Counted from the stretch's first letter, positions 19,980 to 31,071 are shown. The stretch is DNA of 64,000 nt from Blastocladiella emersonii ATCC 22665 (GCA_025594325.1 JANHCV010000008.1:496001-560000); one strand, 5' to 3'. Notes: generated by a model not told the origin, from the letters alone. Numbers and translations: made by a program.

Positions 19980-21905
19980 ATGAAAACGAATGAAAGGCAG
20001 TTGCTACTTGCTGCAATGAACATAGAGAGACCTTTGGATCAGCCTGCAAAAGCCGGCGGGCTGAGCGATGACATGTCCAATTTGCTCCTCCGTTGCGAGA
20101 CACGCATACAACATATCCGCTTGGGCCTGTCGCATCGCTTACACGGCGCACAACCGAATGGGTCATCAATGCAGCAATCCATCTCGCCCGTGGCTGCTCA
20201 ACTCGATCAAGAGCTTGCCACGCCCATTGCCTCGGCGCCGTGTCCCGCGCAGCCGTCTGAGACAATGATCTCGAATCCGACACCAGATCCGGTGCAGATT
20301 CCCACGCCCATCAATGCCTCCAGCGACGACGGACCGTTGCTTTCGAAAACCGTCACTCGACCTCGCTCTCGTTCATGGTCGTTCTCTCGTGATCCGCCCA
20401 GCTCGCCCGTTCAGCTTAATTCTCGGCACGCTTCGCCTTCGCCTGCTCAGTTGAACAAGAGATCTCAGTCCCCGCTCGGCTCTCGGCCTGCTTCATGCTC
20501 GCGCTCGCCATCAAGGGCTCGGTCGCCTTCTCGCTCGTCACTTTCGCCCTCGGATTCTCGTCTTGCAAAAGAGCATTCCCGATCCCCGCGCACATATCAG
20601 TATCGTAATAGCTCGCGCTCACGGTCACACTCGCGCTCAAGGTCACGCTCACGCTCACGATCCCGGTCACGCTCACGATCCCGGTCACGCTCACGATCCC
20701 GGCCACGCTCACGCTCACGGTCACGCTCACGCTCACGGTCACGCTCACGCTCACGCTCGCGCTCGCGCTCGCGCTCCCCGTACATGCGCCATAGCCACAC
20801 TCGGTCGCGTTCCGGTTCTCGCTCTTACTCGCGCCGGAACAGCACGGCGTCCTTACAATCTCAACCACGCTCTCGGCGTCGCGGCGCTGGATCTCAAGTC
20901 AGCTCATCCTCCCGTGGGAATGCTGAACCCACTGGGTATTCTCCACTGGACGCCGCAATTCGAGCCGCTTCCGAGCGCTTGAAGAACATTGATTTCGAAA
21001 CTAACGCGGACCTGGCCGATTTCCGCGTCTTCCTCGCCGACGTTTGGGTGCGCTCCTACCCAGGCACTTTGGCGCGCGCCGCTCTTGCGTGTCGTCGGTA
21101 CGTGCCGCCGCGCGTCTACCATGCACTCGCGCTCGCGCTTGACGAGAGGATGTTTGACGAACCCGCGTGGGACGCGATCGCCGATACGCTCAGCCCGGAC
21201 GTTGGTTCCGCGCAAGTTTCCGAGTGGATGGACCTCACACGCGGCCACGATGAGCCGGCACTCGAATTTATTCGCCGCTTCGAGACCTGCCTCGCGCGCG
21301 TGGGCTCCGTTCTGTTCTTTGACTCGCGGCCGGCAGTCCGCTTGGCATTTCTCGACAAGGCGCTTGCTCGTCGGATCGACAACGAGTCGGCTCTTTCTCG
21401 TCTCGAGGAGGCTGTGACCCAACCCGGCTCGATCCACGAGGTTGTTGCGCGGATCCTGCGCACCGAAGATGGCATGCCGTCGCGTCAGCAAGCGCAGGTC
21501 CCGCCTGCGGAAGCTCGCCGCGGATCGCTGCCGCCACCCGCTCCGTTCTGCCGTTTCTGCGAGCGTATTTTCCGGGGCAAGGGCAAGGCCGTGGTTGCGC
21601 ACCCGCTGTCCACCTGCGAGCGCGCGCAGAACACGGCCGCGATCGTGAAAACCGTTGTCCTCGGGGTTCGTGGCGCAAAGCTTCAGTTTTCACCGGCCAA
21701 GTTGGACCCGTCAACGAACACTGGCGCGGCCTTGCACTGTTTCCGTGACCTCATCGAGCGGCTGCTAAGGTCCAAGAAGGCAAACCTGTCCGTGCTGCCC
21801 GCGGTCGGATACCTTGAAGCGTGCCTAGACCTCGATCGCGAGGGCACGATACGAATTTGGAATGCGATTTGTGCTGCGCTTTGCAAGCAGCACGAGAGAA
21901 AATAG
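19980..21905 (+). CDS. SRG family copy 9, intact, longest pure RS tract
   Basis: The protein has 641 residues and starts MKTNERQLLLAAM inside the element. The box RIQHIRLGLSHRL is near residue 42. The RS-rich part covers about residues 120-310, with an almost uninterrupted SRSRSR run near 210-270. The capsid-like region begins DFETNADLADFRVFL (about residue 338) and includes HDEPALEFIRRFETCLARVG and LAFLDKAL. Cys524, Cys527, His541 and Cys546 form the C-X2-C-X13-H-X4-C motif, followed by a C-terminal domain with YLEACLDLD. The linker before the Cys motif is much shorter than in copies 2 and 6. It is the last gene of the first SRG array. Confidence 0.8.
   Translation: MKTNERQLLLAAMNIERPLDQPAKAGGLSDDMSNLLLRCETRIQHIRLGLSHRLHGAQPNGSSMQQSISPVAAQLDQELATPIASAPCPAQPSETMISNPTPDPVQIPTPINASSDDGPLLSKTVTRPRSRSWSFSRDPPSSPVQLNSRHASPSPAQLNKRSQSPLGSRPASCSRSPSRARSPSRSSLSPSDSRLAKEHSRSPRTYQYRNSSRSRSHSRSRSRSRSRSRSRSRSRSRSRSRPRSRSRSRSRSRSRSRSRSRSRSRSPYMRHSHTRSRSGSRSYSRRNSTASLQSQPRSRRRGAGSQVSSSSRGNAEPTGYSPLDAAIRAASERLKNIDFETNADLADFRVFLADVWVRSYPGTLARAALACRRYVPPRVYHALALALDERMFDEPAWDAIADTLSPDVGSAQVSEWMDLTRGHDEPALEFIRRFETCLARVGSVLFFDSRPAVRLAFLDKALARRIDNESALSRLEEAVTQPGSIHEVVARILRTEDGMPSRQQAQVPPAEARRGSLPPPAPFCRFCERIFRGKGKAVVAHPLSTCERAQNTAAIVKTVVLGVRGAKLQFSPAKLDPSTNTGAALHCFRDLIERLLRSKKANLSVLPAVGYLEACLDLDREGTIRIWNAICAALCKQHERK
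20611..20780 (+). repeat. RS-encoding microrepeat array (6/18-bp units)
   Basis: Arrays of CGCTCA and CACGATCCCGGTCACGCT-type units encode an uninterrupted run of SR dipeptides with rare Pro. The regular alternation of CTCACG, TCCCGG and CTCGCG suggests replication slippage or unequal exchange. Confidence 0.8.
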
Positions 21906-22027
21906 AGTAGTTTATTCTTCACGTCGAGGGAGTTAGCGATGGGGGACGGGACGCGGTGGACTTCCCACGCGTCGTGAGGCAAAACGCGTCGCGTCGCGTC
22001 GTCCCCGCTCTTCTCAGTCGGCACACC

Positions 22028-24356
22028 ATGAAGCATAACCCCATTCCCATGCATCAGCACTCTATGCATTCTAACCGCGAGGCCGAGTCGAGCCTCGTAT
22101 TTCGCGAGCTGCCGCCCGAGCTGCAAGTCGCGGTTCTGCTTCTCGCCGCGCCACGCGACTGCGTTCCCGCGTCGTCTCGCGACATACAGGCTGCAGCTGC
22201 GGATCAACTCGTGCAACGCATCTGGGATACTCGGCGCTTGAGCTTGTGGGTCACAAACATGCCCGGTGGGGCCGCTGGTTACGGCGATCTGATCTTCCCT
22301 CGGACTGATCTTGCAATGTCCCTGCAGCACGTCGACCAGAAATCTCCCTTCTACCCCAATGCGCACTTCATTCGCGCAGCCTCCTCATTCTTCCTTCATC
22401 GCATGCGGCCTCTCTTGACGACTCCTTACAAGCTCGCTACTCGTGTCACTCCAGCCGTGTTTACCAGCGCCGGCTTGCCGACTCCCACACTCCAAACGCT
22501 TCTCGATGGAAATCTGCCCACCGTATCATGCATTCTCGTCCCCGTGTACTCGCACGTGCAGCTCTTCGTTGCCTCCTTCTCGCGCAACGACGACGGATCG
22601 GCAGCGTGCGAGATGCTAAAGGCCACACTCACTCGGGCCCCAGCGCTGCTCGACGTCTCCCTAGACAATTGGCTTTCGATCCACCGTCCATGCATCAAAC
22701 GGTTCGAGTATGCCCGAGGCTTTCCCGAGCCCATAACCCTGCTCGCGTACCTCGCCGTTCTCGCAATCTACACGTGGAAGTCCGACCTCCTCGAACTACT
22801 CACTGAGCCTGGCGTCGTCATCAATTCGGCCACGCTGCGCACCGCGTTCACGCAGGTCTTGCCCGGCTTCCCGCCGTGCGACCCCAAGGTTGCTGCGAGC
22901 GGCGATGTTACTCGCACGCTCGACTGGCTGATGCGCGCCTTCCCTTCCGTCATCGACGGCATGATCGAGTCAAGCGATCGCGAGATTCCGAACCCGCGCG
23001 CCTCGACCATGCGCCTGGCCCACGTACACGCTATCGTCATGTTCCCGGACCGGTTTCTGGCTGGACTCGAGCCGCGCGAGATGATCGATGTTGTTCTCAG
23101 GGCGAGCCAAAATCTCTTCGCGCCGGACCTGCTTGCGGTCCTCGCCGATCACGACCTTATCGCTCCCGAGACCCTGGCCCAAATCCTGCCCTACGCCGTC
23201 ACCGACTGGGCGCTCAAACACATGCACCGGCTTGCGGAGCGGGTTCTTGCCGCGGCCGGGTCGCGACTTGGGGATGTGGTTGGTTGCGGTGCGTTGAGCT
23301 AACTGCATCGGTTTCTGTTGATTTACAACGGCTAACTCGTTCACCATGCACGTCCACCTAGCTTTTCACATTTGCCTCACGGCCGCTTTGCCTCCAACTG
23401 ACACGAACGCGTCCGTGGGCTCAACGCACCTTCGAATCGCCAAACCGCGCGAGCTTCTCCAGTTCCTAATCCGACACCTGCCCAACGAGCACCAGGCGTT
23501 CTTGGACCAGATCTCGCAGTGCATCGTCACCGGTCGCGATTTAAGCGGACTGACGCAGCAGCAGGAGGACCCCTCGCCCAATCCGGTAACACGATTCTAC
23601 ACGGTCTTGGGCAAGCCGAGCGTTGATTCGCGCGAAATCGCTCTCCTGTTCGAGCTCGCTGCACGCACCATTCATCACACGCCTGTCGGAGCATGCCACG
23701 TTTACAATTCGGCGTACTGGATCATCTTTGCCGCGCTCCGGAACCCCGAGACTCGCACCGATGCAATCCAGCTCATTGAGCAACTTCCCGGCGTCGGCCC
23801 CATCCTGCTCGGCATCATGATCGAGAAGCAGCTGACACGGGAGCCGACGATCGGCGCCAAGTATACCGTCGGCGCGGACGGCGCCACGTCGTGTGATTTC
23901 TGCCCGCTGTGGAACCAAACGTCGTGGTTTCCGGCGATCACCGACCTCCTCGCCCTCGCGGGCGGCATCTCGCAGGTCCCCGAACTGTGCAAGGCAGCGC
24001 TTCGTAAGCAGCTCAGCTCGATCAAGTTCCTTCGCCTGCTCTCCCCGATGTTCTCGTGCACCAAGACCCGCGCGGGAACAAAGTGGACGTGCGACCCGCA
24101 CATCGTCGTGTGTCCTCATGGCGAGCTGGTCCACGCTCTCGCGTGCAGCGACCTCGGTGCGCTCCTCGATGTGCTGGAAGGCTGCAGCTGCTTGACCGTG
24201 GCCGACTTCTGGAGCTGGGTGCCGACCGGCACGCTTGACTTTGTTCGCGACGCTGCGTGGGTTAAACGCCTGATTGATGATTGCGTGTGTGCGAAGCGCA
24301 AGGATTGCATCGAGCAGATGAAGCGCGTCGCGCCGGTTGGTGCGTGGTCTCAGTAA
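22028..24356 (+). CDS. F-box-like two-exon protein, unknown family (copy A)
   Basis: Two exons (22028-23288 and 23362-24356) join in frame across a 73-nt intron to give 751 residues. The ATG is part of a diverged start element (MKHNPIPMHQHSMHS). Residues about 25-65 (LPPELQVAVLLLAAPRDCVPASSRDI) resemble an F-box, the motif that docks substrate receptors onto SKP1-cullin ligases. The following 700 residues are helical, contain no repeat I recognise, and include a Cys pair CDFCPLW in the C-terminal half. A broken paralogue lies at 46304-48664, and conservation of both halves between the two supports one gene rather than two. The F-box call is tentative and the rest is of unknown function. Confidence 0.6.
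23289..23361 (+). other. Intron of the F-box-like gene
   Basis: The donor is GTGCGT and the acceptor is CACCTAG, with a CTAAC branch-point match about 30 nt upstream of the acceptor. Phase 1 on both sides joins the two open frames exactly. Confidence 0.65.
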
Positions 24357-24479
24357 GGTGGTTGTTGCAGCCCGTGTGTTTCGTAATATGACTTTGCATT
24401 ATCGCTGATGCAGCGGAGGTCGGAATCGCGTTCGTCGGAGCTGCGAGACATTGGGAGACGCGTCAAACAATCATGTGAT
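24357..24479. other. 3' flank of F-box-like gene, shared with its paralogue
   Basis: The stretch GCTGCGAGAC...GACGCGTC...CAATCATGTGAT recurs behind the paralogue at about 48876-48905, so the duplicated unit extends past the stop codon. ACGCGT is at 24458-24463. Confidence 0.6.
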
Positions 24480-27400
24480 ATGGCGACGCCGACTTTGATC
24501 GGGCCCGCGCGAGCGTGTCGAGCAAGCGCCTCACTCCGTAAGCAGCTTGCAATGAACTTGATCCACCATTCTCTTAGTGCAATGTAACCGAATCGCTGCA
24601 ACGCCTGCTGTCGTGGGCGCCGCCGCGCTCCCAGCGCCACCCGTCCCGTCGCCGGCCCTCAGCGCCGCGGGCACCGACGACCTCGGGCTCGACGGCGACG
24701 ATATCCGGTCGCGGTTCCCGTGGTACTCGGCCGACACGCTGTCGCCCTTTTCCGCGGGCTCGCACGTCTCGCTTCGATCGTCCGAGCAGTCGCCCGACCC
24801 GGAGACGGCGTGCGCGTACGAGGCGACGCCGCTCGCTTTGGCGGTTCTCGCGGGCAACGTGCGCGCCATCGCCGCGATCCTCGACCGCATGCGTCGCGAG
24901 GGCACGCTCGCGCGCGACTTGGCGGCGACGGACTCGCGCGGACGCACGCCGCTCGTCGCGTGTATCTTTGGGGTGGACGCGCTCGAGATCACCGCCGACA
25001 ACGTGCCGCTCGTCTCGCAGACGCACCCGTACCACGTGGCCATCTTCCGCCTGCTCGTCGACGCCACGCCCGATCCCGCCGAGTTCGAGCGCCCGCACGC
25101 GTGTATCCACGGCATCTCGCCGTTCATTCTCGCGGCGTACCTCGGGAAACACGACTACGTGCGCCGCATGCTCGAGCGCGGGGCCGCGGTCGATGCCCCC
25201 GACGCGCAGAACGGGACCGCGCTCATGTACGCGGCGCGCGACGCGCATGTCGCGGTTGTCCGGACGCTGCTCGAGTACGGCGCGGCGCCCGACCGCGTGG
25301 ATGGGGATGGGTGGTCCGCGATTGATTATGCGGCCAAGTACCCGCATGTGCGCGAGCTGCTCGAGGCGGCGCCGCGGTTCGATCTGGTACGTTCCTGGCT
25401 GTTCTCTGTCCCGTACGGCGCTCGTATCTCACCCCCGTCACCAACAGGAAGAGGACCTCGCCAACCAGCACGCCGCAGAGACGATCGACGACGCCGACCG
25501 CCGCAACTCGTACCTCGACGCCGTGCGCCACGCCGAGTCCGGGGTCGCCGCGCGCGGCCTGTCCCCGCTCCCGCTGCACATCCACGAGCTGCACGTCCCG
25601 CCGCACCACCAGAACCGGTCCTCGCTCCCGCCACCACCCGCCCTCCCCGTCCACCCGCACTCGCACGCGTCCGCGCCATCGTCCTCGACGCCTGGGTCCG
25701 CGCACGCCCCGCTCGGGGATATCCCGACGCCCGCGACGTCGCCTGCGGGTCCGCCAAGTTCTGCGGGTTCGGACTCGGAGGAGGGCGAGGAGGAAGAGAC
25801 GAACCCCGTCGTCGAGCGCATCTACGCCGAGTACTGCAAAGTCGCCGAGCACGCCAACGCGCTGCGCGCCGCCGAGGCCGCGTGGATCGACCGCTGGTAC
25901 TCGCTCGCGCGGTGCGTCATCGACTCCGTCTCGCCTTCCCCTCAAACCCTCCCCGCCTCCCCGCCCAACGACGACGGGGCGCCCGACGCGCACCTCCTCG
26001 AGTCCCTCACCGCCGCCGTCGCCCACACCGCGCGCGCCGCGCACGCCGCACACGCGTCCGCCGCGGCCCTCCGCCCCGCGCCCCCCGCATCCCCTACGCC
26101 GTCCGAGGACGAGCGGCACGTGCACGCCGCCGACGCCCTGGCCGCCGCGCTCGCGGAACTCCTGCGGGCGGCGGCGACGCAGCGCGCAGCGGTCGACGCG
26201 GCCGTCGCGGCCCGCGACCGCGCCGACGCGCGTAAGCTGCGCGACGAGGCCGAGGCGGCGTCCAAGGACGCGCGCCAGATCGCCGACGAGCTCGCGGCGC
26301 TCAAGGCGCAGGCGGCCGCCGAGTCCGTGCGGGGCGGCGAGGCCGCCGTCGTCGAGCGCGTCCGCGGGATCGCGCAGCTCCTTCCGCCTCCCCCACCGCC
26401 CGCTGCGTCGGTCGCCGACGAAGACGACGGCGGCGCGGACCTCGCGAAAGAGCCCGAGCCCGAATCCCTCGCATCGGCATTCGCAACCCTCGAGTCCCGC
26501 GCGCGGTACGCCGGGTCGGCGCTGCGCGCGCTGCGCGAGCAGAACGTGCGGCTGATCCGCGAGCTCGACCAGAAGGACGTCGCGCAGCGGCTCCTCGAGC
26601 ACCAGGTCAACTGGCTCAAGATCAACCATGAGACGGTCACGGCGCAGCAGTCCCAGTGTCTCACGCTCCAGGCCCACACGATCCAGAGTCTCGCCACGGC
26701 GAATGGGGGTGTGGGGGCGGGCGCGGTTGGGGGTGGGAAGAAGGAGGTCGAGCAGCAGCAACAGCAGCAGCAGCAGCAGCAGGCGGGCGCAGCATCGGCG
26801 ACCTCGGTCGCGGCCGCCAACATGGCCGACGTCCTCCGCCTCGCCGAGTCGGTCGAGCCGCTCGACCGCGTCGTCGGGCGGGACCGCGCGGCGACGGAGC
26901 CGAACCCGCGGCAGCAGTACCACGCACCACCGCCACCACACCCGTCCGACCGTTCGCGCCGCAGCGGCGGCCGCCGCCACCGCCCGCCGCACGACCCGAC
27001 GCAATCGCCGAGCGTCGACTCGAGCGACTATGACGACGACTCGGACGACCAGTACGCCGACGCCCGCCGCGTCTCGGCCGCCACCAACTCGTCGTCGTCG
27101 TCGTCCGCGGACCTGCGCATCGAGGGCGACGGCGCCGCCGCGATCGCCGCGTCGTGGATGGACCCGCGCGGGACGGCCAAGTGGGCCCCGCCGCCCCCGA
27201 CGTCTTCACGGCGTCGTAGCGGAGGTGGTGGCGGGCGCCGGCGCGTCGACGAAGACGGCGTCGAGTACGCGTCCCACGACGACGACGAGTACTCGGACGC
27301 CGGCGCGGGCGCCAACGACGAGGACCATGTCGCGGCTGCGGCCGAGGGTGGGTCGTCACGTTACACCCGCCAAGTCCCGCCACCATCGCGCCGCCCGCCG

Positions 27401-28455
27401 GTCCTGCGCCACGCCGCGTCGCACGGCAACTTTGGTCAGCGGTCGCGTCGCCTCGACGCACACGCGCGCCGCCCGAGCCTGCCGACGGACCTCGACGAGT
27501 ACAGCGGCGAGGACGGGGACGAGTACGCGTCGTCGTACTCGTCGTCGGGCGAGTCGTCGTCGGTCCCCGACAGCATGCGGTACCATCATCATCACGCGCG
27601 GCATCGGACCCACCACCACGCGAACGACGACGCAGCGACCTTTTTCCCGCACCAGCCCCAGGGCATCCGGTTCGCCGCCGGGTCCACGCCAACGCAGCGG
27701 CGCCGCGCGCGCACCGAGCACGGGCACCCGCAGCACGCGCAGCACCAGTTCCCCGTCGCCGACGTGCACTCGCTCCGCCGCACCCGCGCGACGCCCGCGA
27801 CCGCCGCCGTCGCCGCCTCGATCGCGTCGTCCGCGTCTGGGTCCGTGTACAACGGGATCCACCCGCGGTACGTGCTCGCGCCCGGCACCACGACGTATGC
27901 CGCGGGCCATGGGCCGCCGCCAGGGCTTCTGAGCGGTGGTGGCGGCGGGGATACGCTCGGCCGCGGCACCGAGTACGCGACGCTCCCGCTCCCTCCGGCG
28001 CCGCCCGGCGCGCGGAACGTCGTGCAGCGGTATGCGACCGAGCCGTGGTTTGCGACCGCCGCTGGACAGCAGCAGCCGACGGCTCAGCAGCAGCAGCAGG
28101 GCGGCGGGTTCGTTGGCAGCCGCCAGTACACCGCCGCGTCCGCGTCCGCGGCGTCGCTCGTCGTCCAGGCCATGCCGCAGCGCGCCAACCCGCCGCCGCA
28201 GCCCGCCGCGAGGTCGAGGGCGGGGTCCGAGGCCGCGTCGGTCGCGGCGTCGTCGCAGCGCGAGCTCGAGCGCGAACGCGAGCGGGAAAGAGAGCGCGAG
28301 ACGCGGTCGATCTCGGGCCGGTTCACCAGCTCGATTGTCAAGCGCGTGCGCAAGGTACGGACGGTCCGGGCGGGTCGCAACGTGGATGGGTGACTGACGC
28401 GAGCTCCGTTCTCGTGTGCGTGTAGATGCGGTCGTCCAACGATGCGCGTCGATAG
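24480..28455 (+). CDS. Ankyrin-repeat / coiled-coil / low-complexity protein
   Basis: Proposed exons are 24480-24537, 24578-25386, 25448-28354 and 28426-28455, giving about 1267 residues. The second exon has four to five ankyrin repeats (TPLALAVLAGNVRAIAAIL, SPFILAAYLGKHDYVRRML, TALMYAARDAHVAVVRTLL, SAIDYAAKYPHVRELL). The third has Pro/Ser-rich stretches, long Ala/Arg/Glu-rich coiled coils (ARKLRDEAEAASKDARQIADE; LREQNVRLIRELDQKD), a Gln10 run, acidic Asp/Tyr-rich stretches and a basic C terminus. The middle intron (25387-25447) is secure. The first exon is uncertain because it needs a 40-nt intron, but the frame at 24577 has no ATG of its own. If the last intron is not used the protein ends at 28393. 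Ankyrin repeats suggest a protein-binding scaffold; function is unknown. Composition is far more GC-rich at third positions than in the SRG genes. Confidence 0.75.
24538..24577 (+). other. Possible 40-nt intron in ankyrin gene
   Basis: GTAAGC donor and TTCTCTTAG acceptor; phase 1 joins an ATG exon to the ankyrin frame. It is unusually short, so confidence is low. The interval also contains fragments of the start-site element. Confidence 0.35.
25387..25447 (+). other. Intron in ankyrin gene
   Basis: GTACGT donor, CAACAG acceptor, 61 nt, phase 0. It joins the ankyrin frame to the long second frame (RFDL then EEDLANQ). Confidence 0.85.
26753..26782 (+). repeat. Polyglutamine-encoding CAG/CAA run
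   Basis: Ten consecutive Gln codons within the ankyrin gene, between coiled-coil segments. Confidence 0.9.
28355..28425 (+). other. Likely terminal intron in ankyrin gene
   Basis: GTACGG donor, TGACTGAC branch-like sequence, GTGTAG acceptor, 71 nt, phase 0. It would replace the last residues by a short exon ending at 28455. Donor and acceptor match the style of the other introns in this window. Confidence 0.55.
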
Positions 28456-28714
28456 TCAAGTATGCAGCAGTAAGTACACCTCCAAGAAGCCATCCCATCA
28501 CCATCGTCATCCCCCTCCCTCCTTCCATCCACTCAAGAGTCCTCCTTCGCTTTTCGGTTTTGTCGCCATGATCTCTCGCCATGTATTCCTTACACGTCAA
28601 TCTCTGCGTCAGTCCATTCCTCCTGGAGAAAGAGCCGCGCTGACTTGAGGCGGCCGCGTTTGGCTCTCCTCCCTCTCACTCCCTCTTCGCGAACGCCCTC
28701 ACGTGAAAACTACC

Positions 28715-30607
28715 ATGGACTTGATGCAATGCAAACTTGACGTCAGCGAGATTCTTGCTGATATCCTTGAGCGGGCCGTCCGCATGCACGATCCGCGCGA
28801 TGCCTCCGGCTTGCTCCAGTACGTGAGAGTACTCCCACGTAACCGTGCTCCCGAGGTCACTTCCCTCGTCTTGCAGCTTTGTCCGGCTTTTGACGAGCTT
28901 CAAGCAACGCGTAGCGGCATCCTTGCTCTCCTGGACTTGCGCCGTGCGTTCAACCTCAAGCCGATCGAGCCTTCTCATAAAGACGAGACAAATCTTGATA
29001 CAGCGCTCGACGCCGCATTCAAGCGCGGCGACGAAGCAGTGCTCGAGTGGTGGCGCACGGCAAAACTCGATTTTCTACGCCGGTGGGGGTTTCCTGCTCA
29101 CCTCAGCGTGGCACTTGACCTCAAATCCGCAGCCGAGGGGGGCGTCGCACCTGGCGATGTGCAAATTAGTCGCGTTGCCGACGATATTCGGAACGGCAAG
29201 CTGACCGAAGTTGCCATCTCGCAGAAACGTATAACGTCATGTGGGATTGCGGCGCTCAACAGTGCGCTCGCGGTGCCCAACCAGCGGATGACTTCTGTCA
29301 CGCTCAACATGTGCCATTTGGACATCTCCTGCGCCCTTCAACTCAGCCTTCCAGATTCCGTCGTGTCGCTCGATCTCTCTGGCAACGCGCGCTGCCATAA
29401 CACAACAACCCAGAACCGTGGCTTGGCTTTCGGCGCGACGTCATTTCCCATCCACGTCTGGGAGCTTGGGCTCCAAAAATGCTCTTGGGCTACGGAATAC
29501 GTTGCATCTCTCGCGTCGCAGATGCCATGTTCCCTTGTCGCTCTTGATCTCTCCTGGAATAGCTTCAGTGCTGCAGCGATCCAGCAGCTCGTGTCATGCC
29601 TGCCTCAATCGCTCAAGCGATTTATCATGGAAACCTGCCAACTCTGCGAAGAGTCCATCTCGTTGGTTGCCAAACATCTTCCGCCGACTCTCACCGATCT
29701 CAGCCTCAAAGGCAGTCGCATAAAAGGAATTGGTGCCTTTACGCTTGCACAGCGGCTTCTTCAGCTTTCTGCGTTGCGTCGGCTCGACCTTCGGTTCTGT
29801 GGCCTGTCTTCTGCAGTGCTCGCAACCGTCGTCCACAGTCTCCCCGACTCCATGTAAGATCTCGACGTGGGCTATAACAAGTTTCAGCGCGAGGTTGCAG
29901 AGTCGTTTGCTGCTCGCGCCCTTCCCCGACTATGCAAACTCAAACTTGAGCGCGTGGAGCTGAATGATGACACTGTGCTCATACTTCTCCAAGGGCTTAC
30001 CTCGGCGTTGGTGTCTCTCGAGCTTTCCCAGAACGAGCTTGGCGCTCATGGAATAGCTGTCATTCTTCGCAAGGTGGCTAAAACCGCGTCTCGATTTCAA
30101 GTACTGGAACTAAGTCGCATGAACAACGTTGATCCCGAGGATATGAAAGAGCTCGCCGCGTCCCTCCCCGAATCGCTGCGTGAACTGGTTTTCAGCTACG
30201 GCCATCACAGCGAGGAAACTCTTCCCACGGGGGAATTCTTTCAGACCCTGGCACTCGTGTCGTTGACGCGGGTTAAATTCTCCTATTGTTCGCTCGACCT
30301 CCCTGAAATCGAGGCGCTCGCTGCATGGCTTCAGGCAACAACTTCTCTCAAGGCGCTGACTTTGTCAAATTGTGACCTGAACGACGAGGATCTTGATCCG
30401 ATTGTTCGGGCGCTTCCCGCATCGATTGAACACTTGGATTTTGGCAGCAACTACTTTGGCGACGGGATCGTCGAACTACTCCTGGCCTCAAACCTCCCTC
30501 AGCTCAGGGAAGCTCACCTCGCGCTGTATGGAGATGTCACGGATGCAATGATGTTCAAGGCCCAATCGGTGCTTGAGCAGCGCGGATGCAAGGTTTTGTA
30601 TGACTGA
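28715..30607 (+). pseudogene. LRR protein with one internal TAA (copy A)
   Basis: A single frame of 631 codons is broken only by TAA at 29855-29857. The N-terminal 150 residues are helical and contain VLEWWRTAKLDFLRRWGFP, a motif related to the 'LEWW/LDWW' repeats. From about residue 195 it consists of leucine-rich repeats of the PSLxxLDLSxN type (SVVSLDLSGN, SLVALDLSWNSF, TLTDLSLKGSRI, LVSLELSQNEL). The stop falls inside a repeat, and the next codons (DLDVGYNKF) continue the pattern without a gap. A nonsense mutation is likely, but a 380-residue product could still be made. The start uses ATGGACTTGATGCAATG, a shortened form of the start element. The paralogue is at 48994-50455. Confidence 0.7.
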
Positions 30608-30875
30608 ATTTTTGACAAGCGTCAGCTGCTCGCCAGCTTGTCCCTTCATGGCCCTTGATGGGCCACGTCGAACCATCGCTCAAGGATACGTTTCCGAGCA
30701 GCTCTCTGAATAGCGTCTGCCCGCCTCTGTGAATGATGAAAATGATCTTTGTTGACACCTTTGCCACCACTAAGTGCTCTGATCCAGTAATCCTTCCGCT
30801 TTCAATCAGTCGAAACGAGCTCAGACTTGTAACGCGTTGCGCCACTCGTCTGATCGCGACGGATCGACGCGTCGA

Positions 30876-30925
30876 GGCTCAAGTTCCAAGGGACAGATGT
30901 GGGAGGAACTCCTGTCGTTTATCCC
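30876..30925 (+). repeat. Direct repeat, first copy
   Basis: GGCTCAAGTTCCAAGGGACA and the following 30 bp recur at 30970-31021 with about 85% identity, a spacing of about 94 bp. It may be a vestige of a tandem duplication near the convergent 3' ends. Confidence 0.75.
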
Positions 30926-30969
30926 TAAGCGAAACTCATTGGCAGCTTTTGGCCCATACCAGCTACTTG

Positions 30970-31021
30970 AGCCTCAAACTCCAAGGGACAGGTGCGGGAG
31001 GGATTCCTGTCGTATATTACC
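30970..31021 (+). repeat. Direct repeat, second copy
   Basis: GCCTCAAACTCCAAGGGACA plus the following sequence matches 30876-30925. Confidence 0.75.
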
Positions 31022-31071
31022 CAAATTCATTGACCTCTTCGGCCACACATGCTGGCCGTGCTCGCTGCCGC

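Larger units (their letters stand above)
30608..31071. other. Intergenic region with a 50-bp direct repeat
   Basis: No supported gene. It separates the 3' ends of the LRR gene (plus) and the zinc-finger gene (minus). It contains two copies of a roughly 50-bp sequence. Confidence 0.5.

Noticed and set aside
8747-21905. Minus-strand Glu/Arg-rich frames (RERERDRE type) across RS tracts, for example 11268-11999
   Set aside because: They are the exact antisense of SR codons; their position follows the RS tract of each SRG gene.
1985-21905. Autonomous LTR retrotransposon
   Set aside because: No RT, RNase H, integrase or protease motif and no flanking long direct repeats were seen around any SRG copy.
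25223-27004. 593-codon minus-strand frame opposite the ankyrin gene
   Set aside because: Antisense of Ala/Pro/Arg-rich codons, with no domain; the plus strand has ankyrin repeats and a valid intron.
26628-28397. Plus-strand frames shifted relative to the ankyrin gene third exon
   Set aside because: Composition is almost only Arg/Ser/Thr/Pro, as expected for an off-frame reading of GC-rich low-complexity DNA.
11518-29857. Stop codon reassignment
   Set aside because: TAA, TAG and TGA all end intact genes here, and all three also occur as interruptions, so no single codon is recoded.
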